Positions 1 to 7,486 of a DNA stretch of 10,709 nt are shown in pieces; within the stretch, counting starts at the first letter, position 1, and every line of letters starts with the position of its first letter. The translations under genes and the position numbers were made by a program. The notes under the pieces are model-generated. The model was not told the origin of the DNA. It saw nothing but the letters and a program-made list of their open reading frames with translations, and searched no databases. The stretch covers positions 1 to 10,709 of the forward strand of contig JAQGKB010000329.1 in the NCBI GenBank assembly GCA_028290345.1, written 5' to 3'. The DNA is from Hyphomicrobiales bacterium (GTDB taxonomy: Bacteria; Pseudomonadota; Alphaproteobacteria; Rhizobiales; Devosiaceae).

Positions 1-1
1 G

Positions 2-3000
2 ACCGGCGTAACGCACCTCAACGGCGACGTTATGGGCTTTGCCGACAGCAACATCGAGCTGGCGAGAACGGCCGACACCAGCCGGCCCCTGCTGGCGGTA
101 CGCGGCGAACAGATACTGGATATTGAGGGCCACTCGGGTCCGGCCAATATGGGAGATCTGAAGTACGACGCAACTCACAACGTCATCACGCAAAGCTACA
201 AGACTGCGCATGCGTATGGCGACATCCTTGTCGCACATCCCGGCATGGGCATCTATTCAGGCTCCGGCAACGGCACGGCGGGTAACGGCACGATCCTCGC
301 CAAGTCCAACACGGATCTTGGCTTTGTCAATCAGCAGTACATCGCCGACTTCCGCCCCGACATGGGTGAGAACCCGGACGGAACGCCCGCCTCCGGCTAC
401 AACTCCCATGAGGTGATCGCCGGTACCGACTTCAACGACTGGATCGATGCCGGCAATGGCGATGACACAGTCTACGGCGACAAGGGCAATGACGTCCTGG
501 ACGGCAAGGCCGGTGCTGACCATCTCTACGGCGGCGACGGCCAGGACGTGCTCTATGGCGGCGACATCGAGGATTTCCTCGATGGCGGGCGCGGCGATGA
601 CATCATCTACGCCGGAACCAGCGCAGGCGCCCTCGATGTGGTCATCGGCGGCGCCGGCAACGACAAGCTGTACGGCGAAGCCGGCATCGACGAAATTTAT
701 GGCGGCGCGGGCGACGACTACATTGACGCCGGTGGTGACACCGACCTGGCCTTCGGCGACGCCGGCAATGACATCATGTTCGGCGGCGATGGGCCTGACG
801 AACTGCGCGGCGGCCTCGGCGACGACATCCTGAGCGGCGGCTCGGCAGCGGATATGCTGCTTGGCGAGGGTGGCGATGACATCTTTTTCGGCGGACTCGG
901 CCAGGCCGCACAGACCGGGGACAGCGACGAGGATCTCGGCGGTGATGGCTTCGACATCGCCGCGTATAGCGACGTGACCATCGTTCTCGACGTCCCGGCT
1001 GACCTTCGCAATCTCGGCGTGGTCGGAGCGGTCGGCGGCACGGCTGCCAATCCCTTCAACCAGCTGCTGACCGAAATCGAGGGAGTGATCGGTTCCAAGT
1101 TCAACGACAGGATTATCGGCGCCGACGCCGGAACCGGCGCGGACGGACAGCCGACTGGCGACAACTGGCTGATCGGCGGAGGCGGCGCCGATACGTTCAA
1201 CACCACGGTTGCAAACGCCGCCGGTAGTATCGGCCAAGGCGGCAACGACGTCATCGTCGGCGATACGATCCGGCTCGACACCCTTATCGGCTCCTATGGC
1301 GCCAACAGCTATCTCAACGGCACCGACGCCCTCGGCAACGCCACGCACGATATTGACGGAACGCTGGGCCAAGGACTCCTCGGCAACGCCACGCTCGGCA
1401 CCACCATGTTTGCCAAGCACTTTACCGATTTGATCAAGACCGAGCGCAACAAGGACATGGTGCTCGGCCAGGACGGTGGGGGGGCCGGCGACGATACTGT
1501 GATCTACTCGGGTAACCGGGCGGACTATTCTGTTACGGTTATCGACTTCGACACCGCTCCTGCAAACCCCAGTCCCCATATCACGATCAAAGCCTATAAG
1601 ATTGTCGACCTCCGGTCCGGATCGCCTGATGGGACAGATCTCGTCGTCGGGGTTGAAAGCTTCCAGTTCGCGGATCGGACTCTGAACGAAACGCAGATGC
1701 AAAACCACGCGCCGACGGGGACGCTTTCGTTCTCGCCCGGTGAATCGGGCAGCAACGCGGTCCTCACGCCCATCAGCGCGCTTTTCGACCAGGAAAATAT
1801 CAGCCTGCCGGGCAATCCGCTTGGCACGGTAACGCCTAGCTACAACTGGCAGACCAGCACTAACGGAGTCACGTGGTTGACCATTCCCAGCGGCAATGGC
1901 AGCGGCCAGCAGTCGGTGGGTACCAACATCCTGAGGCAGGCACAAACAGCGGGAAAGCTGGTGCGGCTGGTCGCGAGCTACACTGATGCTGCGCTCAACC
2001 CGGAATCCGTCGCCCAGACATGGAACCTGGTCGTCGGGACGAGCGCCAATAACAACCTGCTTATCGGCACGGCCAGCCTCGTCATCGGGGATGTGATCTT
2101 CGGCCTCGGCGGCAACGACACGATCAGCGGCCTTGCCGGCGATGATCAACTCTATGGCGGTGCCGGTAACGACGCGCTGGATGGAGGCACGGGGGCAGAC
2201 GTGATGGCCGGCGGCAGCGGCAACGACATCTATGTCGTCGAGAATGCGGACGACGTCGTCACCGAAGCCGCCGGGGCAGGCACGGACACGATCAATACGT
2301 CGCTGAGCAGCTATACGTTGTTAGCCAATTTCGAGAACCTGCTCTATAGCGGCACCTCGACTTTTGCCGGAACCGGAAACGCAGCCGTCAACTCGATCAC
2401 CGGCGGCGCCGGCAACGATACGCTCAACGGCGCGGGTGGCAACGACACTTTACTCGGGCTTGGCGGCGACGACACCTACACCGTCGACAATGCCGGCGTT
2501 ACCATTGTGGAAGCAGCTGGTGGCGGAACGGACACGGTGCGCACGTCGCTGGCTTCCTACACACTTGCCGCCAATCTTGAGAACCTCACCTACACGGGCC
2601 TCGGAAACTTCATCGGCAACGGCAACGCCCTCGACAACGTCATTGTCGGCGGCGCGGGCAACGATACGCTCGATGGCAAGGCCGGCGCCGATACGCTGAT
2701 TGGCCTGGGTGGCAATGACCTCTATTTCGTCGACAACCCTGGCGATGTCGTCCAAGAGGCCGTCAATGACGGCACCGACAGGGTCAGCACCGCGCTTGGC
2801 TCCTTGACCCTGGGGGACAATGTCGAGAACCTCACCCATACGGGAAGTACGCCGTTCATCGGCAACGGCAACATTCTCGACAACGTCATCACCGGCGGGA
2901 CCGGCAGTGACACGCTGAACGGCCTGGGCGGCAACGACACGTTGAGCGGTTCAAGTGGCAACGACACGCTCGACGGTGGCACCGGCGCCGACGTCATGGC

Positions 3001-3646
3001 GGGCGGAACTGGCGACGACGCCTACTACGTCGATGATCTCGCCGACTCTGTCGTTGAAAATGCAAACAGCGGCACGGACATCGTCAGCACGTCGCTGAGC
3101 ACACTCACGCTCGTCGCCAATATCGAAAACCTGGTCTACACCGGCCCGTCGAATTTCGCGGGAACCGGCAATGCAAGCGCCAATGCGATCCTGGGCGCCG
3201 CGGGCAACGACACGCTTCTCGGCTTGGCTGGCGGTGACACCCTGATCGGTGGCGTGGGCAGCGACACTCTAAATGGCGGTGCCGGGAGCGACGTCCTCAA
3301 CGGCGGAAGTGGTGTGGACTATTTCGTCTTCGACACGGCGTTGGGCACCGGCAGCACCCAGTCGGGCGTCGACACCATCGACTTCGTCCACGGGCAGGAT
3401 TTCATCTATCTGGACAACGCGATCTTCACTTCCCTGGGCGCTTCCGGAGGCCTGCAAGCTAGTTTCTTCGTGAGTAACATGACAGGATCAGCAGGAGATA
3501 CTGATGATTATGTCATCTACAATAGCTTGAACGGGTGGCTGACCTACGACAGTAACGGCAGCGTGCTCAGTGGCGGCATAAACAATCATTTTGCCACGTT
3601 GCAGACTGGGCTTGCGCTCTCAAGTTCGGATTTCCTCGTCATCTAG
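2..3646 (+). CDS. Large RTX calcium-binding secreted protein, 3' part (5' end outside window)
   Basis: The reading frame is open from the first full codon at nt 2, so the true start is upstream; 1214 residues are visible. Residues 1-140 belong to a domain I cannot identify. Residues 141-300 are a dense block of glycine/aspartate nonapeptides (GGxGxDxhx), the calcium-binding beta-roll of RTX proteins. Residues 301-560 are a mixed region with no clear repeats. Residues 568-678 look like an Ig/cadherin-like domain (NHAPTGTL start, Y-x-W-Q core). A second RTX region (about 698-1108) contains four copies of an 82-residue module. The C-terminus (about 1107-1214) begins with FVFDTALG, continues with DTIDFVHGQDFIYLD and ends in DFLVI, typical of an uncleaved type I secretion signal. 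Calcium-driven folding outside the cell is known for the family. The transporter and adaptor genes directly downstream are its likely exporter. The layout resembles large RTX heme peroxidases of rhizobia, but the catalytic domain is not in view, so enzymatic function is unproven. Confidence 0.93.
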   Translation, partial: TGVTHLNGDVMGFADSNIELARTADTSRPLLAVRGEQILDIEGHSGPANMGDLKYDATHNVITQSYKTAHAYGDILVAHPGMGIYSGSGNGTAGNGTILAKSNTDLGFVNQQYIADFRPDMGENPDGTPASGYNSHEVIAGTDFNDWIDAGNGDDTVYGDKGNDVLDGKAGADHLYGGDGQDVLYGGDIEDFLDGGRGDDIIYAGTSAGALDVVIGGAGNDKLYGEAGIDEIYGGAGDDYIDAGGDTDLAFGDAGNDIMFGGDGPDELRGGLGDDILSGGSAADMLLGEGGDDIFFGGLGQAAQTGDSDEDLGGDGFDIAAYSDVTIVLDVPADLRNLGVVGAVGGTAANPFNQLLTEIEGVIGSKFNDRIIGADAGTGADGQPTGDNWLIGGGGADTFNTTVANAAGSIGQGGNDVIVGDTIRLDTLIGSYGANSYLNGTDALGNATHDIDGTLGQGLLGNATLGTTMFAKHFTDLIKTERNKDMVLGQDGGGAGDDTVIYSGNRADYSVTVIDFDTAPANPSPHITIKAYKIVDLRSGSPDGTDLVVGVESFQFADRTLNETQMQNHAPTGTLSFSPGESGSNAVLTPISALFDQENISLPGNPLGTVTPSYNWQTSTNGVTWLTIPSGNGSGQQSVGTNILRQAQTAGKLVRLVASYTDAALNPESVAQTWNLVVGTSANNNLLIGTASLVIGDVIFGLGGNDTISGLAGDDQLYGGAGNDALDGGTGADVMAGGSGNDIYVVENADDVVTEAAGAGTDTINTSLSSYTLLANFENLLYSGTSTFAGTGNAAVNSITGGAGNDTLNGAGGNDTLLGLGGDDTYTVDNAGVTIVEAAGGGTDTVRTSLASYTLAANLENLTYTGLGNFIGNGNALDNVIVGGAGNDTLDGKAGADTLIGLGGNDLYFVDNPGDVVQEAVNDGTDRVSTALGSLTLGDNVENLTHTGSTPFIGNGNILDNVITGGTGSDTLNGLGGNDTLSGSSGNDTLDGGTGADVMAGGTGDDAYYVDDLADSVVENANSGTDIVSTSLSTLTLVANIENLVYTGPSNFAGTGNASANAILGAAGNDTLLGLAGGDTLIGGVGSDTLNGGAGSDVLNGGSGVDYFVFDTALGTGSTQSGVDTIDFVHGQDFIYLDNAIFTSLGASGGLQASFFVSNMTGSAGDTDDYVIYNSLNGWLTYDSNGSVLSGGINNHFATLQTGLALSSSDFLVI
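422..901 (+). repeat. First RTX nonapeptide block
   Basis: In-frame, imperfect 27-bp units encode GGxGxDxhx nonapeptides, for example YGGDGQDVL, DGGRGDDII and GGAGNDKLY. Such tandem units form a parallel beta-roll that binds calcium between successive turns. One turn is interrupted near nt 620-645 by a short insertion (AGTSAGALDVV). The block then passes into a region rich in Asp and Gly but without the nine-residue rhythm. Confidence 0.9.
2231..3250 (+). repeat. Four tandem copies of an 82-aa RTX-associated module
   Basis: Four units begin at equivalent tyrosine codons at nt 2231, 2477, 2723 and 3023. The same spacing is seen at the ENL motif codons (nt 2333, 2579, 2825, 3125). Each unit has a Y-x-V-(D/E)-N start, then a D-x-V-x-E segment, G-T-D-x-(V/I), T-(S/A)-L-x-(S/T)-(Y/L)-T-L, E-N-L-x-(Y/H)-(S/T)-G, F-(A/I)-G-(T/N)-G-N, and closing RTX nonapeptides. 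Periods are 246, 246 and 300 bp. The extra 54 bp in the third equals two added nonapeptides. Units 1 and 4 share FAGTGNA; units 2 and 3 share FIGNGN and LDNVI. Confidence 0.88.
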
Positions 3647-3654
3647 GCCATTGC

Positions 3655-3686
3655 GCGAGGGGCGGGCATCCGGTGCCGTCCCTCGC
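3655..3686 (+). terminator. Strong intergenic hairpin after the RTX gene (attenuator/partial terminator)
   Basis: GCGAGGGGCGG (3655-3665) pairs with CCGTCCCTCGC (3676-3686), giving an 11-bp stem with a single G-U pair and a 10-nt loop. It starts 9 nt after the RTX stop codon and is followed by a modest T-rich stretch (TGATTGTTTG). There is no long U-tract, so a partial terminator or a 3'-end mRNA stabiliser are both possible. Its position between a substrate gene and its exporter genes fits a way to make much more substrate than transporter. Confidence 0.6.
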
Positions 3687-3701
3687 TGATTGTTTGCGAT
3701 C

Positions 3702-3707
3702 AGGAGG
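3702..3707 (+). promoter_or_regulatory. Ribosome binding site of the ABC transporter gene
   Basis: A perfect AGGAGG lies 5 nt before a GTG codon at 3713. This decides the GTG as the start, since there is no ATG nearby in this frame and family conservation begins about 35 residues later. Confidence 0.8.
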
Positions 3708-3712
3708 TCCCA

Positions 3713-5509
3713 GTGTTTCGTACATCCAACGTAGCCAACACCAACCGCAAGTCCGAACCCCCGGGTCCTCGAGGCGTGAATACCGAAGCGGCGCGGTCGG
3801 CGCTGCGACGGCGCTTGCCCGATCTGTGGACCGTCGGTGTGTTTTCCGCTGCGGTCAACCTGCTGACCCTGACCGGTTCATTCTACATGCTGCAGATCTA
3901 CGACCGCGTTCTCGTCAGCCGCAGCATCGAGACGCTCGTGCTGCTGTCGATCATCGCCTTGGTGGCATTTGCGCTGCAGGGCATGCTGGATTCGTTCCGG
4001 GTTCGAATGCTCAGCCGCATCGGCGCCCAGTTCGACGAAGAGCTGTCGCCCGCGGCTTTTCGCGCCGCAACGCTCTTGCCGCTGCAAGGCGCCAAGCCGG
4101 GCGAGGCGACGCAGGCGATCCGCGACACCGATCAGGTCCGGGCGTTCCTGGGCAGCGCCGGGCCGACGGCACTGTTTGACATGCCGTTCATGCCGATCTT
4201 TGTCGCCGGCTGCTTTCTGCTGCATCCCTGGCTCGGCTGGTTTGCCATCGGCGGTGGCGGCGTCATTGTCCTGCTCACCTTCGTCACCGACTACCGCACG
4301 CGCGGCCCGGTTCGTGACGCCAATATCACCGGCAACAAACGGCAGGTTTTTTCGGACGCGGCGCGCCGCCATTCCGAAGCGGTGGATGCCATGGGCATGC
4401 ATGGCGCCCTGGGGCAACGCTGGGAGGCATTGAGCCGGGATTTCCGCGACGGCAGTCTCAAGGCCAGCGATATCCAATCCGGCATGGGTGCGTTCGCCAA
4501 GATTTTCCGGGTCATCCTGCAATCGGGCATTCTCGGGCTCGGCGCCTATCTCGCGGTGAACCAGGAAATCTCCGGCGGGGCAATGATTGCCGCCTCGATC
4601 ATGACTTCCCGGGCGCTGGCGCCCATCGAAACGGCAATTGCCAACTGGAAGGGATTTGTCGGCGCCCGCGAGGCCTATGCCCGGCTCAAGACCTCGCTGG
4701 CCGTGCCCGCGGGAACGAAACAGCTCACCCTGCCGGCACCCGTCGCAAAATTGACCGTCGAGGGCCTAACCGTGGCAGCCCCGGGCCAGGTCGACCCCAT
4801 CCTCATCAACGCCAATTTCGAACTCAAGGCCGGTGACGGACTCGGCATCATTGGCCCCAGTGGTTCGGGCAAGTCATCGCTGGCCCGTGCCCTGGTCGGC
4901 GTGTGGCGGCCCGCCAAGGGCGCCGTACGTCTCGATGGCGCCATGCTCGAGCATTGGGATCGCGACAGCCTGGGCAAGCACATCGGATATCTGCCGCAGG
5001 ACCTTGCCCTTGTCGACGGCACCGTGGCGGAAACCATCTCCCGCTTCCAGCCCGAGGACAACGCGGAACGGATCATCCATGCGGCCAGAGCCGCCGGCGC
5101 CCACGAGCTGATCCTTTCCCTTCCCGAGGGTTATTCGACGCGCATCGGCGATGGTGGAGCCGTGCTCTCCGGCGGACAACGGCAAAGGCTCGGGCTGGCG
5201 CGGGCGCTCTATGGCGATCCGTTCCTTGTCGTGCTCGATGAACCCAATTCGAACCTCGACGCCGACGGCGATGCTGCCCTCACGGCGGCCATCAGCGCAG
5301 TGCGGGCGCGCGGCGGCATCGTTGTCGTGGTGACGCACCGGCCGGCGGGCCTGGCCTCGGTCGACCTCGTGGCATTTGTCGCCGATCGCGGCATCAGGCT
5401 GTTTGGTCCCAAGGACGAGGTGATGGCCACGCTTACCAAGCCCGCGGAGGTAACTCCGCTTCGCCGGGCGGCCAATGCCGGCCCCATGGGGAGCGCGGCC
5501 CATGTCTAG
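3713..5509 (+). CDS. prtD: Type I secretion system permease/ATPase (PrtD family)
   Basis: Inner-membrane ABC transporter of 598 residues that would energise one-step export of the upstream RTX protein through an adaptor and a TolC-like channel. The N-terminal half is a type 1 ABC exporter membrane domain (about 38-330). It carries the family hallmark YMLQIYDRVLVSRS near residue 58, and hydrophobic helices near 42-60, 75-92, 150-195 and 265-290. The C-terminal half is the ATPase: Walker A GPSGSGKS at 381-388, signature LSGGQRQR at 485-492, Walker B LVVLDEP with E510, D-loop SNLD, and switch H542. All catalytic residues are present, so it should be active. There is no C39 peptidase-like N-terminal domain, as expected for PrtD rather than HlyB types. 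It starts with GTG behind a perfect Shine-Dalgarno and overlaps the adaptor gene by 8 nt, indicating translational coupling. The symbol indicates family, not proven orthology. Confidence 0.95.
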   Translation: MFRTSNVANTNRKSEPPGPRGVNTEAARSALRRRLPDLWTVGVFSAAVNLLTLTGSFYMLQIYDRVLVSRSIETLVLLSIIALVAFALQGMLDSFRVRMLSRIGAQFDEELSPAAFRAATLLPLQGAKPGEATQAIRDTDQVRAFLGSAGPTALFDMPFMPIFVAGCFLLHPWLGWFAIGGGGVIVLLTFVTDYRTRGPVRDANITGNKRQVFSDAARRHSEAVDAMGMHGALGQRWEALSRDFRDGSLKASDIQSGMGAFAKIFRVILQSGILGLGAYLAVNQEISGGAMIAASIMTSRALAPIETAIANWKGFVGAREAYARLKTSLAVPAGTKQLTLPAPVAKLTVEGLTVAAPGQVDPILINANFELKAGDGLGIIGPSGSGKSSLARALVGVWRPAKGAVRLDGAMLEHWDRDSLGKHIGYLPQDLALVDGTVAETISRFQPEDNAERIIHAARAAGAHELILSLPEGYSTRIGDGGAVLSGGQRQRLGLARALYGDPFLVVLDEPNSNLDADGDAALTAAISAVRARGGIVVVVTHRPAGLASVDLVAFVADRGIRLFGPKDEVMATLTKPAEVTPLRRAANAGPMGSAAHV

Positions 5510-6824
5510 TTTCACCATGGCCGCCTCGGGCTATTCCAGGTCGATTGGCCAGTACCGCCGCACCGGTTTCACCTTGATCCTGGTCGTTGCTTCCACCTTT
5601 GGCCTTTGGGCCGCAACTGCCCCGCTCTCCAGCGCCATTGTCGCTGCGGGTCATTTCGAGGTCGATGGAAACATCAAGAAAGTACAGCACCAGATTGGCG
5701 GCATCGTCTCCGAAATCCTCGTGCGCGAGGGGCAACGGGTTGCCGAAGGCGAGCTGCTGCTGCGCCTCGATGCAACGGCGGCACGGTCCAATCTGCTGAT
5801 TGTCGAGCGCCAGCTCGATGAACTGTGGATGAGCGCCGCAAGGCTTGCAGCCGAGCGCGACGGCCTGACGCATTTCGATCCGCCCGGCCATTTCGATGCC
5901 AATGCGCAGCGTCCCACAACGGTGATGCTGTCCCTGTTCGAAAGCAACGAGCGTCTGCTTGCCGCACGCCTCGAGGCGCGGCTTGGCCAGCAGGAACAAC
6001 TGACGCAACGCGTTGCGCAACTGGACAACCAGATTTCCGGGCTTACCACCCAATCGGATGCCAAGAAGCGCGAGCGGGAACTGCTCAAGCGCGAACTCAC
6101 CGACCTCCACGCTCTCTTCAAGAAAAATCTCGTCCCGGTGACGCGCATCAACGACCTCGAACGCGAGACGGCGCGCCTCGATGGCGAAATCGGCCAATTG
6201 CAATCGTCTGCGGCCGAACTGCGCGGCAAGATCGCCGAAACCAAGCTGCAGAGCCTGAACCTTGATCAGGTGGCGGTCGCCGACGCGGGCAAGGAACTCT
6301 GGGATACCGAAAGCAAGATCAGCGAACTGAGCCAGAAGCAGGTCGAAGCCAAGGACGTGATGTCCCGCGTCGACATCCGGTCGCCGCGTACCGGCATCGT
6401 CCATCAGCTCAACGTCCATACCATTGGCGGCGTCGTCGGCCCGGGCGAGACGCTGATGATGATCGTACCCGAAATGTCCCAGCTCAATATCGAGGCCCGC
6501 ATCGGGCCGCAGGATGTCGATTCCATCCATCTCGGCGACAAGGCAGTCATCCGTATATCTGGCCTCAACAGATCCACCACCCCCGACCTCGACGCGACCG
6601 TCAACCTGATCGGGGCAGACCTGGTCCAGGATCCGTCGACGCACATTTCATATTACCCGATTTCGGTGCGCCTCGACCCAGGCCAGGTCGAGCGCCTGAA
6701 CGGAACCCCGCTGGTGCCGGGCATGCCCGTCGATACCTTCATCAACACGTCGAAACGCACCTTCGCCGACTACCTCATCGAGCCGCTGATGGATCGCATG
6801 TCGCGCGCCATCCGCGAGAAGTGA
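5502..6824 (+). CDS. prtE: Type I secretion periplasmic adaptor, HlyD/PrtE family
   Basis: Membrane fusion protein of 440 residues that bridges the ABC transporter to an outer-membrane TolC-type channel. A short cytoplasmic N-terminus is followed by one membrane helix (about 21-43). Next come the first half of a lipoyl-like domain (about 56-90, V-Q-H-Q-I-G-G-I-V), a long charged heptad-rich coiled coil (about 93-285), the second lipoyl half (about 287-320, R-S-P-R-T-G-I-V) and a beta-barrel domain to about 420. The tail YLIEPLMDRM followed by A-I-R-E-K is typical of PrtE-type adaptors. The chosen ATG at 5502 has GGGGAG (5488-5493) 8 nt upstream and overlaps the transporter stop (ATGTCTAG). 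An in-frame ATG at 5475 lies deeper in the transporter gene and adds nine unlikely residues; ATG 5517 is also possible. The outer-membrane partner is not in the window. Confidence 0.94.
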   Translation: MSSFTMAASGYSRSIGQYRRTGFTLILVVASTFGLWAATAPLSSAIVAAGHFEVDGNIKKVQHQIGGIVSEILVREGQRVAEGELLLRLDATAARSNLLIVERQLDELWMSAARLAAERDGLTHFDPPGHFDANAQRPTTVMLSLFESNERLLAARLEARLGQQEQLTQRVAQLDNQISGLTTQSDAKKRERELLKRELTDLHALFKKNLVPVTRINDLERETARLDGEIGQLQSSAAELRGKIAETKLQSLNLDQVAVADAGKELWDTESKISELSQKQVEAKDVMSRVDIRSPRTGIVHQLNVHTIGGVVGPGETLMMIVPEMSQLNIEARIGPQDVDSIHLGDKAVIRISGLNRSTTPDLDATVNLIGADLVQDPSTHISYYPISVRLDPGQVERLNGTPLVPGMPVDTFINTSKRTFADYLIEPLMDRMSRAIREK

Positions 6825-6858
6825 CGGCTGTGCACGGAAACAGGAACGGGAGTTCACC

Positions 6859-7350
6859 ATGTCTCGAGACATCATGATTTTGATCCTCTCTGCCGCATTC
6901 CTCATCCTGGGGAATGGAGGCGCATTCTCGTCCGGCCCAGCTGTCATTGACGTGGCGCTCTCCGACAAGGACGCCAGTGCCGCCATGGGCGTCGGCCTCG
7001 ACATGGGTCATCCCGGCGCCGACATGAGCATGGCTTCGCTCAAGATCGAGGCCACGCCGCAGGTGGTCGCGGCGGGCGCCGTCACCTTCAAGGTCAAGAA
7101 CATCTCCTCGTCGATGATCCACGAAATGATCGTTGCGAAGCTGCTCGATTCCAACGGCCTGCCGCCCTATGACAAAGCCACCGGTAAGGTGGATGAGGCG
7201 GCCGTTGCAAGCCTCGGCGAGGTGCCCGAGCTTGACCCGGGCATGTCTGGAACCCTCAGTCTCGACCTCGAGCCGGGAACCTATGTTCTGTTCTGCAACC
7301 TGCCCGGTCACTACATGGCCGGGATGTGGTCATCGATCACGGTCCGATAA
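6859..7350 (+). CDS. Exported cupredoxin (plastocyanin/azurin-like type 1 copper protein)
   Basis: A 163-residue protein with an N-terminal hydrophobic segment (about 5-18) that reads as a signal peptide or anchor. There is no lipobox cysteine. The rest is one cupredoxin fold. The type 1 copper ligands are visible: H88 in M-I-H-E-M, then C146, H151 and M156 in FCNLPGHYMAGMW (C-x4-H-x4-M spacing). Between the signal and the fold, residues 43-58 are rich in Met with one His (M43, M49, H51, M56, M58), which could give an extra copper-binding site. The family carries single electrons in the periplasm. Start ATG 6859 has GGGAG (6848-6852) 6 nt upstream. It lies 34 nt after the adaptor gene and before two further redox genes, so it probably serves as electron donor or acceptor for the exported domain of the next gene product; the partner is inferred. 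Confidence 0.92.
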   Translation: MSRDIMILILSAAFLILGNGGAFSSGPAVIDVALSDKDASAAMGVGLDMGHPGADMSMASLKIEATPQVVAAGAVTFKVKNISSSMIHEMIVAKLLDSNGLPPYDKATGKVDEAAVASLGEVPELDPGMSGTLSLDLEPGTYVLFCNLPGHYMAGMWSSITVR

Positions 7351-7486
7351 GTTCGGGCGGACAAGGCCTTGTTACTGCCTCTGACCAAGGCGGCGCCGAA
7401 ACCTCGACTATATGGCGATGGACTGTCTAGAACCGTCGCTGCGCCCACTGCCCGCCAACTGCGCTTGGCGTAGGAGTCGATGGAGG
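7351..7486. other. 136-bp gap with palindrome and inverted repeats
   Basis: This is the only sizeable gap within the + strand cluster. It holds the perfect 12-bp palindrome ACAAGGCCTTGT (7361-7372). It also holds an overlapping alternative hairpin, GCCTTG (7366-7371) with CAAGGC (7386-7391). No T-run follows either stem. A TATATG at 7409-7414 could serve as a -10 element, but no convincing -35 lies at the proper distance. The gap shrinks to 61 bp if the cytochrome gene starts at 7412. Confidence 0.4.
7472..7476 (+). promoter_or_regulatory. Ribosome binding site deciding the cytochrome b start
   Basis: AGGAG lies 10 nt before ATG 7487. The alternative in-frame ATG at 7412 has no purine-rich sequence at the right distance. 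The 25 residues it would add (Pro/Arg/Trp-rich) do not look like part of the family. Confidence 0.5.

Noticed and set aside
422..901. Regular short repeats considered as a CRISPR array
   Set aside because: The repeats are in-frame 27-bp RTX codon units with no unique spacers.
257..2149. A 630-codon open frame antisense to the RTX gene
   Set aside because: GC-rich codons and repeated Gly/Asp/Asn codons on the + strand leave few stops on the other strand. The product is low-complexity Val/Ala/Asp-rich without domains, and the + strand protein is clearly real.
5433..6644. A 403-codon open frame antisense to the adaptor gene
   Set aside because: It mirrors the codon pattern of the adaptor, shows no recognisable domain, and overlaps two convincing genes.
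7369..7414. Possible sigma-70 promoter (TTGTTA and TATATG) before the cytochrome gene
   Set aside because: The two elements are 34 bp apart, far more than the usual 16-18 bp, and no better -35 sequence lies at the proper distance.
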